This document shows positions 51,870 to 60,827 of a stretch of 64,000 bases of DNA, piece after piece. The stretch comes from Burkholderiales bacterium (GTDB taxonomy: Bacteria; Pseudomonadota; Gammaproteobacteria; Burkholderiales; Burkholderiaceae_C): contig JAIXLP010000005.1 of assembly GCA_026954015.1 (NCBI GenBank), positions 36,013-100,012 on the forward strand. Reading direction: 5' to 3'. The translations under genes and the position numbers were made by a program. How positions within the stretch are numbered: position 1 is the stretch's first letter; every line of letters begins with the position of its first letter. A model generated the notes under the pieces. The model had not been told where the DNA came from, searched no databases, and worked only from the letters and a program-made list of their open reading frames with translations.

Positions 51870-53759
51870 CTACTGCGCGTCGCGCGCGAGTGCGTTCTTG
51901 GCGGTGTCGGGCTTCCACACCGTGCCGATCGACAGCGACTTGAGCTTGCGCTGGCGCCCGTACCAGAAGTTGACCAGGCCGCGCGAGAAGAACACCGACG
52001 AGAACAGCGACGTGAGGATGCCGATGCAGTGCACCACCGCGAAGCCGCGCACCGGGCCCGAACCGAACGCAAGCAGCGCCAGCCCCGCGAGCAGCGAGGT
52101 GACGTTGGAATCCAGAATCGCGGCCCAGGCGTTGTCGTAGCCCGCGTGGATCGCCGCCTGCGGGCTCATGCCCTCACGCAGCTCCTCGCGCACGCGCTCG
52201 TTGATCAGCACGTTGGCGTCGATCGCCATGCCCAGCGTGAGCGCCATGGCCGCCATGCCCGGCAGGGTGAGCGTGGCCTGCAGCATCGAGAGCACCGCCA
52301 CGAGCAGCAGCAGGTTGAACGACAGCGCGATCGCCGAGAACATGCCAAAGAGGTGGTAGTAGATCGTCATGAACGCGACGATCACGAGGAAGCCCCAGGT
52401 GACGCTGTGAAAGCCCTTGCGGATGTTGTCCGCGCCCAGGCTCGGGCCGATGGTGCGCTCCTCGATGATCTCCATCGGCGCCGAGAGCGAGCCCGCGCGC
52501 AGCAGCAGCGCGGTGTCGTTGGCCTCCACGGTGGTCATGCGCCCGGAAATCTGCACCCGACCGCCACCGATCTCGCTGCGGATCACGGGCGCCGTCACAA
52601 CCTCGCCCTTGCCCTTTTCAAAGAGCACGATGGCCATGCGCTTGCCAACGTTGTCGCGCGTCACGTCCTTGAAGACGCGCGAGCCCTTGGCGTCGAGCGT
52701 CAGGTTCACCGTCGGCTCCTGCGTCTGGCTGTCAAAGCCCGGCTGCGCGTCGGTGAGGTTGTCGCCGGTGAGGATGACCTGCTTCTTGACGATCACGGGC
52801 GCCTGGTTGCGGTCAAGGTACTTCTCGTCGCCGAACGGCACCGGGCCCGAGCCCGTCTCGGCCGCGCGGCCCTCGGTGGATTCGTCGACCATGCGCACTT
52901 CCAGCGTCGCGGTGCGCCCGAGGATGTCCTTGGCCTTGGCGGTGTCCTGCACGCCCGGCAGTTGCACCACGATGCGGTCCAGCCCCTGCTGCTGGATCAC
53001 GGGCTCGGCCACGCCGAGCTCGTTGATGCGGTTGTGCAGCGTGACCACGTTCTGCTTGATCGCCTGGTCCTGCACCTTGCGCAGCGACTCGGGCTTGATC
53101 GTCGCACTGAGCACCTGGCCCTCGCCGTCGGTGCTGCTCGCGACCGCGAGGTCCTGGAACTGGTCGGCGATGAGCGCGCGCGTCGCGGCGACGGCAGCGT
53201 CGTCGCGCAGGCGCACACGGATGATCTGGCCCTCGCGCGTGATGCCGCCGTGGCGTATGCCCTTTTCGCGCAGCGCCGTGCGCAGGTCGCCCGCGTAGGA
53301 TTCGGCCTTCTTGGTGATCGCGGCCTGCATGTCCACCTGCAGCATGAAATGCACGCCGCCGCGCAGATCGAGCCCCAGGTACATCGGGCGCGCGTTGATC
53401 GCGGTGAGCCAGTCGGGCGAGCGCGAGACGAGGTTGAGCGCGACGATGTAGGGCGGGTCGGACGCATCGGGGATCAGCGCCTTCTCGACCACGTCCTTGG
53501 CCTTGAGCTGGTCATCGGTGGTGTCAAAGCGCGCGCGCACCGAGTTGCCTTCGAGCACGACCGAGTCCGACGTGAGTCCCGCCGCCTTGAGCGCTTCCTG
53601 CACGCGGTCGAGCACCGCGCTGTCGACCTTGATCGTGGCCTTGGCCGAGGACACCTGCACCGCGGGTGCCTCGCCGAAGAAATTGGGAAGCGTGTACAAC
53701 GCCGCGACGAACAACGCGATCAGGATGATCACGTATTTCCAGGTCGGGTAACGGTTCAT
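51870..53759 (-). CDS. secD: Protein translocase subunit SecD
   Basis: A 629-residue inner-membrane protein. Starts MNRYPTWKYVIILIALFVA, then a large periplasmic P1 domain with GLDLRGGVHFMLQVD, and six C-terminal helices with GMAIDANVLINERVREEL, the family proton-relay region. Followed by secF and preceded by yajC on the same strand. Confidence 0.97.
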   Translation of the reverse strand: MNRYPTWKYVIILIALFVAALYTLPNFFGEAPAVQVSSAKATIKVDSAVLDRVQEALKAAGLTSDSVVLEGNSVRARFDTTDDQLKAKDVVEKALIPDASDPPYIVALNLVSRSPDWLTAINARPMYLGLDLRGGVHFMLQVDMQAAITKKAESYAGDLRTALREKGIRHGGITREGQIIRVRLRDDAAVAATRALIADQFQDLAVASSTDGEGQVLSATIKPESLRKVQDQAIKQNVVTLHNRINELGVAEPVIQQQGLDRIVVQLPGVQDTAKAKDILGRTATLEVRMVDESTEGRAAETGSGPVPFGDEKYLDRNQAPVIVKKQVILTGDNLTDAQPGFDSQTQEPTVNLTLDAKGSRVFKDVTRDNVGKRMAIVLFEKGKGEVVTAPVIRSEIGGGRVQISGRMTTVEANDTALLLRAGSLSAPMEIIEERTIGPSLGADNIRKGFHSVTWGFLVIVAFMTIYYHLFGMFSAIALSFNLLLLVAVLSMLQATLTLPGMAAMALTLGMAIDANVLINERVREELREGMSPQAAIHAGYDNAWAAILDSNVTSLLAGLALLAFGSGPVRGFAVVHCIGILTSLFSSVFFSRGLVNFWYGRQRKLKSLSIGTVWKPDTAKNALARDAQ

Positions 53760-53820
53760 GTCGTGCTCTCGAAACGAGGCCTCGCCACGCCGCGGCGCGC
53801 TGCGCGGCGCACCTCGCCTC

Positions 53821-54156
53821 TTACTTTATGGTGCCCTTGGGCAGCACCTGCGAAACGGCGCTGCGCTGCACCTGCACCTCCACGCCGCTGGCGATCTCCA
53901 CGTGCAGCGTGGTTTCGTTCAGGCGCGTGACCTTGCCGAGCACGCCGCCCGCGGTGGCCACCTCGTCGCCCTTGGCGAGCGCCTCGATCATCGCGCGGTG
54001 CTCCTTCTGGCGCTTCATCTGCGGGCGGATCATGATGAAGTACAGCACCACGAACATCAGCACCAGCGGCAGCATGCCGCCCAGCGACGACATCAGGTCG
54101 CCGCCGCCGGCCGCGGCGGCCGGGGCGGTTTGGGCATAAGCGGAAGAAATCAGCAC
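53821..54156 (-). CDS. yajC: Preprotein translocase accessory subunit YajC (GTG start)
   Basis: A 111-residue protein with one membrane helix (about 28-48, LPLVLMFVVLYFIMIRPQMKRQKEH) and a small cytoplasmic domain with DEVATAGGVLGKV. Starts considered: GTG at 54165 and GTG at 54156. The latter has GGAG eight bases upstream and is preferred. 61 bases separate it from secD. Confidence 0.93.
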   Translation of the reverse strand: MLISSAYAQTAPAAAAGGGDLMSSLGGMLPLVLMFVVLYFIMIRPQMKRQKEHRAMIEALAKGDEVATAGGVLGKVTRLNETTLHVEIASGVEVQVQRSAVSQVLPKGTIK

Positions 54157-54239
54157 GGGAATCACTCCAGGAGGGGCAGCGGGAGCCGACGCTTCGGCCC
54201 GCCCGACGGGTGGGGCGCGGCAAGCGCGGCGAACCGGTA

Positions 54240-54245
54240 ATTGTA
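54240..54245 (-). promoter_or_regulatory. Putative -10 box of the yajC-secDF operon
   Basis: TACAAT on the minus strand, about 84 bases before yajC; the -35 is poor. It lies between the end of the oxidoreductase gene and yajC. Confidence 0.4.
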
Positions 54246-54310
54246 TTCGGCGCGCCCGGCGTGGCCACCGCCGCGCAAGCCGTCCCGCGCGGCGGCCCGG
54301 AAATTACATG

Positions 54311-54365
54311 CAAAACACGGCTCTGGCGCTTATTCCACGCGCGCAAAGCGCTCCTGTTTTTGGGT
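54311..54365 (-). repeat. Dispersed palindromic repeat, copy G (degenerate, overlaps a gene end)
   Basis: Read on the minus strand it runs CCAAAAACAGGAGCGCTT then AATAAGCGCCAGAGCC, with stem GCGCTT (54326-54331 against 54346-54351) and a longer 14-base loop. Its right arm includes the TAA stop (54330-54332) of the oxidoreductase gene. Similarity to the other copies is partial. Confidence 0.45.
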
Positions 54366-57300
54366 TTCGCACGCCTGACGCCACTGGCCCATGAGCGCGT
54401 CCCAGCGCACGGTTGCGCGGTGCAGGTGGCGCGCCTTCACGTGCCCGTAGCCCCGGATGTCCTCGGGGATGCGCGCGATCTGCAGGGCCAGGTCGCGCCG
54501 CCCGGCGCCGAGGCTGCTGAGCAGCTCTTCAATGCTGGCGCGGTAGCGCGCGATCAGCGCGCGCTCCATGCGCCGTTCGGCCGTGCGCCCGAACGGGTCG
54601 AGCGCCGTGCCGCGCAGCCCCTTCATGCGCGCCAGCAGCGCGAAGGCGTGGCGCACCCACGGTCCGTAGGCGCGCTTGATGAGCTCGCCCTGCGCGTTCT
54701 TCTTCGACCACAGCGGCGGCGCGAGGTGGTGCACGAGGCGGTAGTCACCCTCGAAGCTGTCGGCGATCTGCCGCGCGAAGGCCGCGTCGGTGTGCAGCCG
54801 CGCGACCTCGTACTCGTCCTTGTAGGCCATGAGCTTGAACAGGTTGCGCGCCACCGCCTCGGCGAGCGGCGTGCCATCACCCAGCGCTGCCTCGGCCACG
54901 CGCACGCGCTCGACGAAGGAGCGGTACTCGCCCGCGTACGCGGCGTTCTGGTAGTCGGTGAGAAAGCCCGCGCGCCGTTCGACCAGCTCGGCGAGCGTGG
55001 GCGCGCGTGCGGCCTCGATCGCCTTGCGCGCGGCGAACAACGCCTGCACCGCCGCCAGGTCGTGCGCGCACTGGCGGCCCCACTCGAACGCCGCCAGGTT
55101 GTTCTGCACCTGCACGCCGTTGAGTTCGATGGCGCGGCGCAGCGCCACGCGCGTGAGCGGCACCCAGCCCCGCTGCCAGGCGTAGCCCAGCATCAATGGG
55201 TTGGTGTAGATGCTGTCGCCGAGCAACTGCGTGGCGGCGCGCTCGGCGTCGAGCAGGTGCAGCCGCTCCTTGCCCACCGCGCCCGCGATCGCGGCCTCGC
55301 AGCCGCCGATCGGAAACTGCCAGTCCGGGTTGTGCACGAAGGCCGCGGCGGGCGTGCGGTGCACGTTGAGCGCCACCGCGGTGCGCCCCGGCTGCATCAC
55401 CGCCAGCGTCGTCTTGTTCGCCGCCACCATGCCTTCGCAGGCGATGACCAGGTCGGCCTGCGCGGTATCGACGCGCGTGGTGTGGATCGCCTCGGGCCGC
55501 TGGGCGATCTGCACGTGGCTCCAGGTGGCGCCGCCCTTTTGCGCCAGGCCCGCCGCGTCCTGCGTGATCACGCCCTTGCCTTCCAGGTGCGCTGCCATGC
55601 CGAGGAGCTGGCCTATGGTGATCACGCCCGTGCCGCCCACGCCCGCGACGACGATGCGCCAGGCGCTGTCGCACGCGGGCAGCGGCGGCTCGGGCAGCTC
55701 GGGCATGCGTGCCAGATCCCCCTGGCGCTCGCGCCGCGGCTTTTTGCGCTGGCCGCCCTCCACCGTCACGAAGCTCGGACAGAAGCCCTTGACGCAGGAG
55801 AAGTCCTTGTTGCAGGTGTTCTGGTTGATCTGGCGCTTGCGCCCGAACTCGGTTTCCACGGGCTCGACGGACAGGCAGTTGGATTGCACCGAGCAGTCGC
55901 CGCAGCCTTCGCACACGAGCTCGTTGATGATGACGGTCTTGGCGGGCGTGGCCATGGTGCCGCGCTTGCGGCGGCGACGCTTTTCGGTGGCGCAGGTCTG
56001 GTCGTAGATCAGCGCCGTGCACCCCCGGATGTCGCGCAGCTCGCGCTGGATGCGGTCGAGCTCGTCGCGGTGCAGCACCTCGACGCCCGGCGGCAGGTCG
56101 TCAAGCAGTTCGGGGTGCCCGGCGCGCGCGCCGCTGGCGGGGTGCGTGTGACCGCGGTACTTCTGCGGCTCGTCGGTGACGACCACGGTCTTGACCACGC
56201 CCTCGGCGCGCAGGCTGTGCGCGATCTGCGCCACCGAGTGCCCCTCGGGGCGCTCGCCCACCGGCTGGCCGCCGGTCATCGCCACCGCATCGTTGTAGAG
56301 AATCTTGTAGGTGATGTTCACGCCCGCAGTCACGCTCTGGCGTATGGCCAGCAGCCCGCTGTGAAAGTAGGTGCCATCACCCAGGTTGGCGAAGATGTGC
56401 GTGTCGGTGGTGAACGGCGCCTGACCGACCCAGCTCACGCCCTCGCCGCCCATCTGCGTGAAGGTGCTGGTGGCGCGGTCCATCCACACCGTCATGTAGT
56501 GGCAGCCTATGCCGGCCACGGCGCGCGAGCCCTCGGGCACGCGCGTGCTGGTGTTGTGCGGGCAGCCGCTGCAAAACCACGGCAGGCGCTCGCCCGTGTC
56601 CGCCTGCGGCGCGGCCAGCGCCTGCTCGCGCGCCTCGATCTCGGCCAGGCGCCGGTCCATGCGCGCGACGACATCGGCGTCCACGCCCAGGCACTTGAGC
56701 CGCTGGGCGACGGCGCGGGCGATCAGCGCGGGGGAAAGATCGGCCTTGGGGCGCAGCAGCCAGTGCGCGCCAGGGTTGGACGAGCTCCACTCGCCGCCCT
56801 CCTCGTCAAACTTGCCGAGCACGCGCGGGCGCACGTCATCGCGCCAGTTGTAGAGCTCTTCCTTGAGCTGGTACTCGATCATCTGGCGCTTTTCCTCGAC
56901 CACCAGAATCTCCTGCAGGCCGCGCGCGAAGTCGCGCGTGAGCGTCGCCTCCAGCGGCCAGACCACGCCCACCTTGTGCACGCGGATGCCGAGCTGGTGG
57001 CAGGTGGCGTCGTCCAGCCCCAGATCGACGAGCGCCTGGCGCGTGTCGTTGTAGGCCTTGCCGCTGGCGATCAGGCCGAAGCGGTCGTGCGGCCCCTCGA
57101 TCACGTTGTGGTTGAGCCGGTTGGCGCGGATGTAGGCCAGCGCCGCGTACCACTTGTGGTCCATCAGCCGCGCCTCCTGCACGAGCGGCGCATCGGGCCA
57201 GCGGATGTGCAGGCCGCCCTCGGGCATCACGAAATCCTCGGGCAGCACGATGCGCACGCGCTGCGGGTCCACCTGCACGCTGCTGCTCGATTCCACCACC

Positions 57301-57944
57301 TCCTGGATCGTCTTCATGCCCGACCACAGCCCGGCGTAGCGGCTCATCGCGAACGCATGCAGACCCAGGTCGAGGATTTCCTGCACGCTCGCCGGGAAGA
57401 ACACCGGCGTGCCGCAGGCCTTGAAGACGTGGTCGCTCTGGTGCGCGGCCGTGCTGCTCTTGGCCACGTGGTCGTCCCCCGCCAGGGCGATCACGCCGCC
57501 GTGGCGCGCGGTGCCCGCCATGTTGGCGTGCTTGAACACGTCGCCGCTCCTGTCCACGCCCGGCCCCTTGCCGTACCAGATGCCGAAGACGCCGTCGTAC
57601 TTGCGGCTTTGCGGATAGATGTCGAGCTGCTGCGTGCCCCAGACCGCGGTGGCCGCCAGCTCCTCGTTCACGCCCGGCTGGAAGACGATGTGCTCCTGCT
57701 GCAGATGCGCGCGCGCTGCCCACAGCGCCTGGTCGTAGCCGCCCAGCGGGCTGCCGCGGTAGCCGCTGATGAAGCCCGCGGTGTTCAGGCCCGCGGCCGC
57801 GTCGCGCTGGCGCTGCAGCATCGGCAGGCGCACCAGCGCCTGCGTGCCGCTCATGAAGGCGCGGCCCTGCGCCAGCGTGTACTTGTCGTCCAGCGTCACC
57901 GTCTCCAGCGCGCGCCGGACGTCGTCGGGCAAGGGGGCGTTCAT
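54330..57944 (-). CDS. Indolepyruvate:ferredoxin oxidoreductase, fused IorA-IorB type
   Basis: A 1204-residue single-chain 2-oxoacid:acceptor oxidoreductase. N-terminal pyruvate/ferredoxin-type TPP domain (about 20-250), TPP-binding block GDGTYFHSG...NDAVAMTGGQ near 520-560, a ferredoxin domain CEGCGDCS...CNKDFSCVKGFC near 680-720, and a C-terminal gamma-type domain GVGGTGVITIGQLLGMAA near 765. It oxidatively decarboxylates indolepyruvate or a similar aryl-pyruvate to the CoA thioester. ATG at 57944 has AGGAG seven bases upstream. No dedicated ferredoxin gene adjoins it. Confidence 0.92.
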   Translation of the reverse strand: MNAPLPDDVRRALETVTLDDKYTLAQGRAFMSGTQALVRLPMLQRQRDAAAGLNTAGFISGYRGSPLGGYDQALWAARAHLQQEHIVFQPGVNEELAATAVWGTQQLDIYPQSRKYDGVFGIWYGKGPGVDRSGDVFKHANMAGTARHGGVIALAGDDHVAKSSTAAHQSDHVFKACGTPVFFPASVQEILDLGLHAFAMSRYAGLWSGMKTIQEVVESSSSVQVDPQRVRIVLPEDFVMPEGGLHIRWPDAPLVQEARLMDHKWYAALAYIRANRLNHNVIEGPHDRFGLIASGKAYNDTRQALVDLGLDDATCHQLGIRVHKVGVVWPLEATLTRDFARGLQEILVVEEKRQMIEYQLKEELYNWRDDVRPRVLGKFDEEGGEWSSSNPGAHWLLRPKADLSPALIARAVAQRLKCLGVDADVVARMDRRLAEIEAREQALAAPQADTGERLPWFCSGCPHNTSTRVPEGSRAVAGIGCHYMTVWMDRATSTFTQMGGEGVSWVGQAPFTTDTHIFANLGDGTYFHSGLLAIRQSVTAGVNITYKILYNDAVAMTGGQPVGERPEGHSVAQIAHSLRAEGVVKTVVVTDEPQKYRGHTHPASGARAGHPELLDDLPPGVEVLHRDELDRIQRELRDIRGCTALIYDQTCATEKRRRRKRGTMATPAKTVIINELVCEGCGDCSVQSNCLSVEPVETEFGRKRQINQNTCNKDFSCVKGFCPSFVTVEGGQRKKPRRERQGDLARMPELPEPPLPACDSAWRIVVAGVGGTGVITIGQLLGMAAHLEGKGVITQDAAGLAQKGGATWSHVQIAQRPEAIHTTRVDTAQADLVIACEGMVAANKTTLAVMQPGRTAVALNVHRTPAAAFVHNPDWQFPIGGCEAAIAGAVGKERLHLLDAERAATQLLGDSIYTNPLMLGYAWQRGWVPLTRVALRRAIELNGVQVQNNLAAFEWGRQCAHDLAAVQALFAARKAIEAARAPTLAELVERRAGFLTDYQNAAYAGEYRSFVERVRVAEAALGDGTPLAEAVARNLFKLMAYKDEYEVARLHTDAAFARQIADSFEGDYRLVHHLAPPLWSKKNAQGELIKRAYGPWVRHAFALLARMKGLRGTALDPFGRTAERRMERALIARYRASIEELLSSLGAGRRDLALQIARIPEDIRGYGHVKARHLHRATVRWDALMGQWRQACETQKQERFARVE

Positions 57945-58047
57945 GGCGGTGTCTCCTTGGTGTGTGTGCCTGCGCCCTGCGAGCCTACTCCAGCGCGGTG
58001 CACCCGGCCAGCCCGCCCGGCGTAGCGGCCCGCGGACTCGTTATCTT

Positions 58048-58099
58048 CAAAACGATAGCTGCTCGCGCTTGATGGATAAGCGCCAGAGGCCAAAAATAC
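58048..58099 (+). repeat. Dispersed palindromic repeat, copy E
   Basis: Runs CAAAACGATAGCTGCTCGCG then CTTGATGGATAAGCGCCAGAGGCC and AAAAA. Stem GCGCTT (58065-58070) pairs with AAGCGC (58078-58083). The best-preserved copy, in the 161-base gap between the oxidoreductase and the nucleotidyltransferase genes. Confidence 0.9.
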
Positions 58100-58105
58100 G
58101 TGAAT

Positions 58106-58879
58106 TCAAGTGGGCGGCGACGCATTCAGCGCCGCCAGCCGCCCGGGCGTACCCACGTCCACCCAGAGGCCGCGGTACAGCTGCGCGCTCACACGGCCTG
58201 CCGCGATGGCCCGGCGCAGCAGCGGCGCCAGCGGCGCGCGATCGCCCCGCGGGTTGCCGGCAGGGATGGCGCACCACGGCGGCGCGAACAGCTCTGCGCG
58301 CAGCAGCGCGATGGTGCTGTAGGTGTAGCGCGGTTGCGCGTCGCCCGCGGGCGGGTCGAGCGCCCGGCCATCCGCCGCAAGGCCGAAGTCACCCTGCGGG
58401 TGCTGCGGCGGGTTGGGCACGAGCCACAGGTGCGCCAGCGCGTCGCTTGCGGCAAAGCGCTGCACGGCCTGCGCGCCGAAGCTGAAACCGGGCGCGTACA
58501 CGTCCCCCGCCGCCAGCCAGAACATGGGGCCGAGCGCGGGCAGCGCGCGCGCGATGCCCCCGGCAGTCTCCAGCGCTGCGCCGAAATCGTCGCCTTCGTT
58601 CGAATACGTAATTGATAGCTGCTCGTGCTTGTCGGGCGGGCGCTGGAGCACAAAAACACTGCCAAAATGCTCGCGCAGGCGCTCGCCCAGCCACGCGGTG
58701 TTGATGCACGCCCGCGCCACGCCCGCGCGCGCCAGCGCCTCCAGGTGCCAGGCCAGCAACGGGCGCCCGTGCACCGGCAGCAGCGGCTTGGGGCAGGTGT
58801 CGGTCAGCGGGCGCATGCGCTCTCCGCGCCCCGCGGCGAGCAGCATGGCGGGCACTTGCGAGGGGGGGTCGGTCGCCAT
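58106..58879 (-). CDS. Sugar nucleotidyltransferase (MurU/RmlA-like) with an in-frame repeat insertion
   Basis: A 257-residue nucleotidyltransferase. The NTP-binding signature LLAAGRGERMRPLTDTCPKPLLPV (in parts) near residue 13-36 and the FW-AGDVY block near 125 mark the family that includes MurU, which makes UDP-MurNAc in peptidoglycan recycling. Residues from about 75 to 92 (SVFVLQRPPDKHEQLSIT) are encoded by a copy of the dispersed palindromic repeat, where relatives have a short different linker before YS-EG-DFG-ALETAGG. The frame is kept. Start ATG at 58879 is preferred; an ATG at 58948 would add a non-family tail. Confidence 0.85.
   Translation of the reverse strand: MATDPPSQVPAMLLAAGRGERMRPLTDTCPKPLLPVHGRPLLAWHLEALARAGVARACINTAWLGERLREHFGSVFVLQRPPDKHEQLSITYSNEGDDFGAALETAGGIARALPALGPMFWLAAGDVYAPGFSFGAQAVQRFAASDALAHLWLVPNPPQHPQGDFGLAADGRALDPPAGDAQPRYTYSTIALLRAELFAPPWCAIPAGNPRGDRAPLAPLLRRAIAAGRVSAQLYRGLWVDVGTPGRLAALNASPPT
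58612..58656 (+). repeat. Dispersed palindromic repeat, copy F (inside a coding sequence)
   Basis: Runs TTGATAGCTGCTCGTGCTTG then GGGCGCTGGAGCACAAAAAC. It is a divergent copy of the repeat located inside the nucleotidyltransferase gene on the other strand; the hairpin arms are partly degraded (GTGCTTG against GGGCGC). It encodes an 18-residue in-frame segment. Confidence 0.8.
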
Positions 58880-58946
58880 CGCGGGCAAGTGTAGGGCCGC
58901 CACGGCGGGCAACGTGGCACGGGGCGCCGCAGTACGATGCAGGGCC

Positions 58947-60329
58947 ATGACGTCTCTTTACGCGCAACGCCGCGCCCGCCTTGCGGCCCAGCTCGGGCCC
59001 GGCGGCATCGCGATCATCCCCACCGCGCCCGTCGCCGCGCGCAACCGCGACAGCGACTTTCCGTACCGGCACGACAGCTACTTCTACTACCTGACCGGGT
59101 TCGCCGAACCGGGCGCGTGCCTGGTGCTCACGAGCGAGGGCGAGGCCACGCTGCTGTGCCAGCCCAAGGACCTGGAGCGCGAGATCTGGGACGGCTACCG
59201 GCTCGGGCCGCAGGCGGCCATCGAGGCGCTGGGCGTGGACGCCGCGTACCCGAGCACCGAGATCGACACCCGTCTGCCGCGCCTGCTGGAAAACCGCGCA
59301 ACCGTGTGGTTCCCGTTCGCGACGCACGCCGGGCTGGCCGCGCGCGTGGAGGCCTGGCTGGCGCCGGTGCGCGCGCGCTCACGCATGGGCGTGCTCTGCC
59401 CCGCGCGGCAGGACGACCTGTGCACGCTGCTCGACGAGATGCGCCTGGTCAAGGACGCGCACGAGCAAGACCTCATCCGCCGCGCCGGTGCGATCAGCGC
59501 ACGCGGCCACATCCGCGCGATGCGCAGAAGCAGCCGCATGCTGCGCGCAGGCGAGGACGTGCGCGAATACCACCTCGACGCCGAGCTGCTGCACGCCTTT
59601 CGCGACGCGGGCTCGCAGTTTCCGGCCTACACCTCCATCGTCGCCGCGGGCGCCAATGCCTGCGTGCTGCACTACCGCGCGGGCGACACGCCGGTGCGCG
59701 CGGGCGAGCTGGTGCTGATCGACGCCGCGTGCGAGCTGGACGGCTACGCGAGTGACATCACGCGCACCTTCCCCGCCGACGGGCGCTTTCGCGGGCCGCA
59801 GCGCGCGCTCTACGAGCTGGTGCTCGCAAGCCAGCAGGCGGCGATCGCGGCGACGCGCGCCGGCCAGCGCTTCGACGCCCCGCACGACGCCGCCGTGGCG
59901 GTGCTCGCGCAGGGCATGCTCGACCTCGGGCTGCTCGACGCCGACAAGGTGGGCAGCGCGCAGGACGTGATCGCGCAGCGCGCCTACTTTCCGTTCTACA
60001 TGCACCGCACCAGCCACTGGATGGGCATGGACGTGCACGACTGCGGCAGCTACGTCGAGCCCTCCGAGCAAGACCAGACGAGCGAGCACCAGGACCCGCT
60101 CACCGGCCAGACGGTCACGCGCCGCCCCAGCCGCATCCTGCGCCCCGGCATGGTGCTCACGCTGGAGCCCGGGATCTACGTGCGCCCCGCCGAGGGCGTG
60201 CCCGAGCGCTTCCACCACATCGGCATCCGTATCGAAGATGACGCGATCGTCACCGCCGAGGGCTGCGAGCTCGTCACGCGCGGCGTGCCCGTCGAACCTG
60301 ACGCGATCGAGGCGCTGATGCGCGATTGA
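58947..60329 (+). CDS. pepP: Xaa-Pro aminopeptidase (M24B)
   Basis: A 460-residue di-metal peptidase that removes N-terminal residues before proline. N-terminal domain has FPYRHDSYFYYLTGF; the pita-bread catalytic domain carries the metal ligands in IDAACELDGYASDITRTFP, HRTSHWMGMDVHD, LTLEPGIY and RIEDD. ATG at 58947 matches family starts. It is divergent from the nucleotidyltransferase gene. Confidence 0.95.
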   Translation: MTSLYAQRRARLAAQLGPGGIAIIPTAPVAARNRDSDFPYRHDSYFYYLTGFAEPGACLVLTSEGEATLLCQPKDLEREIWDGYRLGPQAAIEALGVDAAYPSTEIDTRLPRLLENRATVWFPFATHAGLAARVEAWLAPVRARSRMGVLCPARQDDLCTLLDEMRLVKDAHEQDLIRRAGAISARGHIRAMRRSSRMLRAGEDVREYHLDAELLHAFRDAGSQFPAYTSIVAAGANACVLHYRAGDTPVRAGELVLIDAACELDGYASDITRTFPADGRFRGPQRALYELVLASQQAAIAATRAGQRFDAPHDAAVAVLAQGMLDLGLLDADKVGSAQDVIAQRAYFPFYMHRTSHWMGMDVHDCGSYVEPSEQDQTSEHQDPLTGQTVTRRPSRILRPGMVLTLEPGIYVRPAEGVPERFHHIGIRIEDDAIVTAEGCELVTRGVPVEPDAIEALMRD

Positions 60330-60377
60330 AGCCTGGCGGACATACCAGCGCACCCGGCTTTCGGAACTATACTCAGG

Positions 60378-60398
60378 TAATGCGAATCTTTCGCATTA
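60378..60398. promoter_or_regulatory. Fur box upstream of the cupredoxin/FTR1 iron genes
   Basis: A 9-3-9 palindrome, TAATGCGAA-TCT-TTCGCATTA, close to the betaproteobacterial Fur-site form AATGCGAAT-ATTCGCATT. It lies 60 bases before the cupredoxin start. A -10-like TATACT (60368-60373) just upstream would put the box near the transcription start. Expected: repression by Fe-Fur. Confidence 0.75.
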
Positions 60399-60458
60399 TC
60401 AACATTTGACTCTGTTTGCGAATCCGCCGCCCTGGCCGTGCGGCAAGGAGTAGGCCCG

Positions 60459-60815
60459 ATGCGCCGTCGTTTCCTGGATGCCCTGCTGGTGCAGGGTCTT
60501 GCGGCAGCCCTGCTGGCGTGCGCGCTGCCCGCGGCCCGCGCGGCCGACGAGATGCCCGTGGCGCGCGTCGAATTCAACGACGGCGCGGTCAACACGCGGG
60601 TGATCGAGCTGCCGGCGAAAACGCGCTTCCTGCTCGAAATGGTGAACAACGGCAAGACCCCGGCCGAGTTCGAGTCGCGCTCGCTCGGCGTGGAGATCGT
60701 GATCCCGCCGGGCGCCACGCGCACACGCAAGATCCCGCCCAAGATGGCCGGCACCTACCCGTTCTTCGACGATTTCCACATGGAAACGACGCAGGGCCAC
60801 ATCTTCATCAAGTAA
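60459..60815 (+). CDS. Periplasmic cupredoxin-domain protein of the iron-uptake locus (FtrB-like)
   Basis: A 118-residue exported protein. Signal peptide ends near ALPAARA (residue 28); the rest is a small cupredoxin fold with ELPAKTRFLLEMVNNGKTPAEFES and a C-terminal FHMETTQGHIFIK. Such proteins (FtrB of Bordetella, EfeO N-domain) work with FTR1 permeases, probably oxidising or handing over ferrous iron. ATG at 60459 has AAGGAG at seven bases. 12 bases before the permease gene. Confidence 0.82.
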   Translation: MRRRFLDALLVQGLAAALLACALPAARAADEMPVARVEFNDGAVNTRVIELPAKTRFLLEMVNNGKTPAEFESRSLGVEIVIPPGATRTRKIPPKMAGTYPFFDDFHMETTQGHIFIK

Positions 60816-60827
60816 GTCAGGCACGTC

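Noticed and set aside
54210..58025. 1271-codon open frame on the plus strand
   Set aside because: Antisense shadow of the indolepyruvate oxidoreductase gene; repetitive His/Arg/Ala composition and no family motifs.
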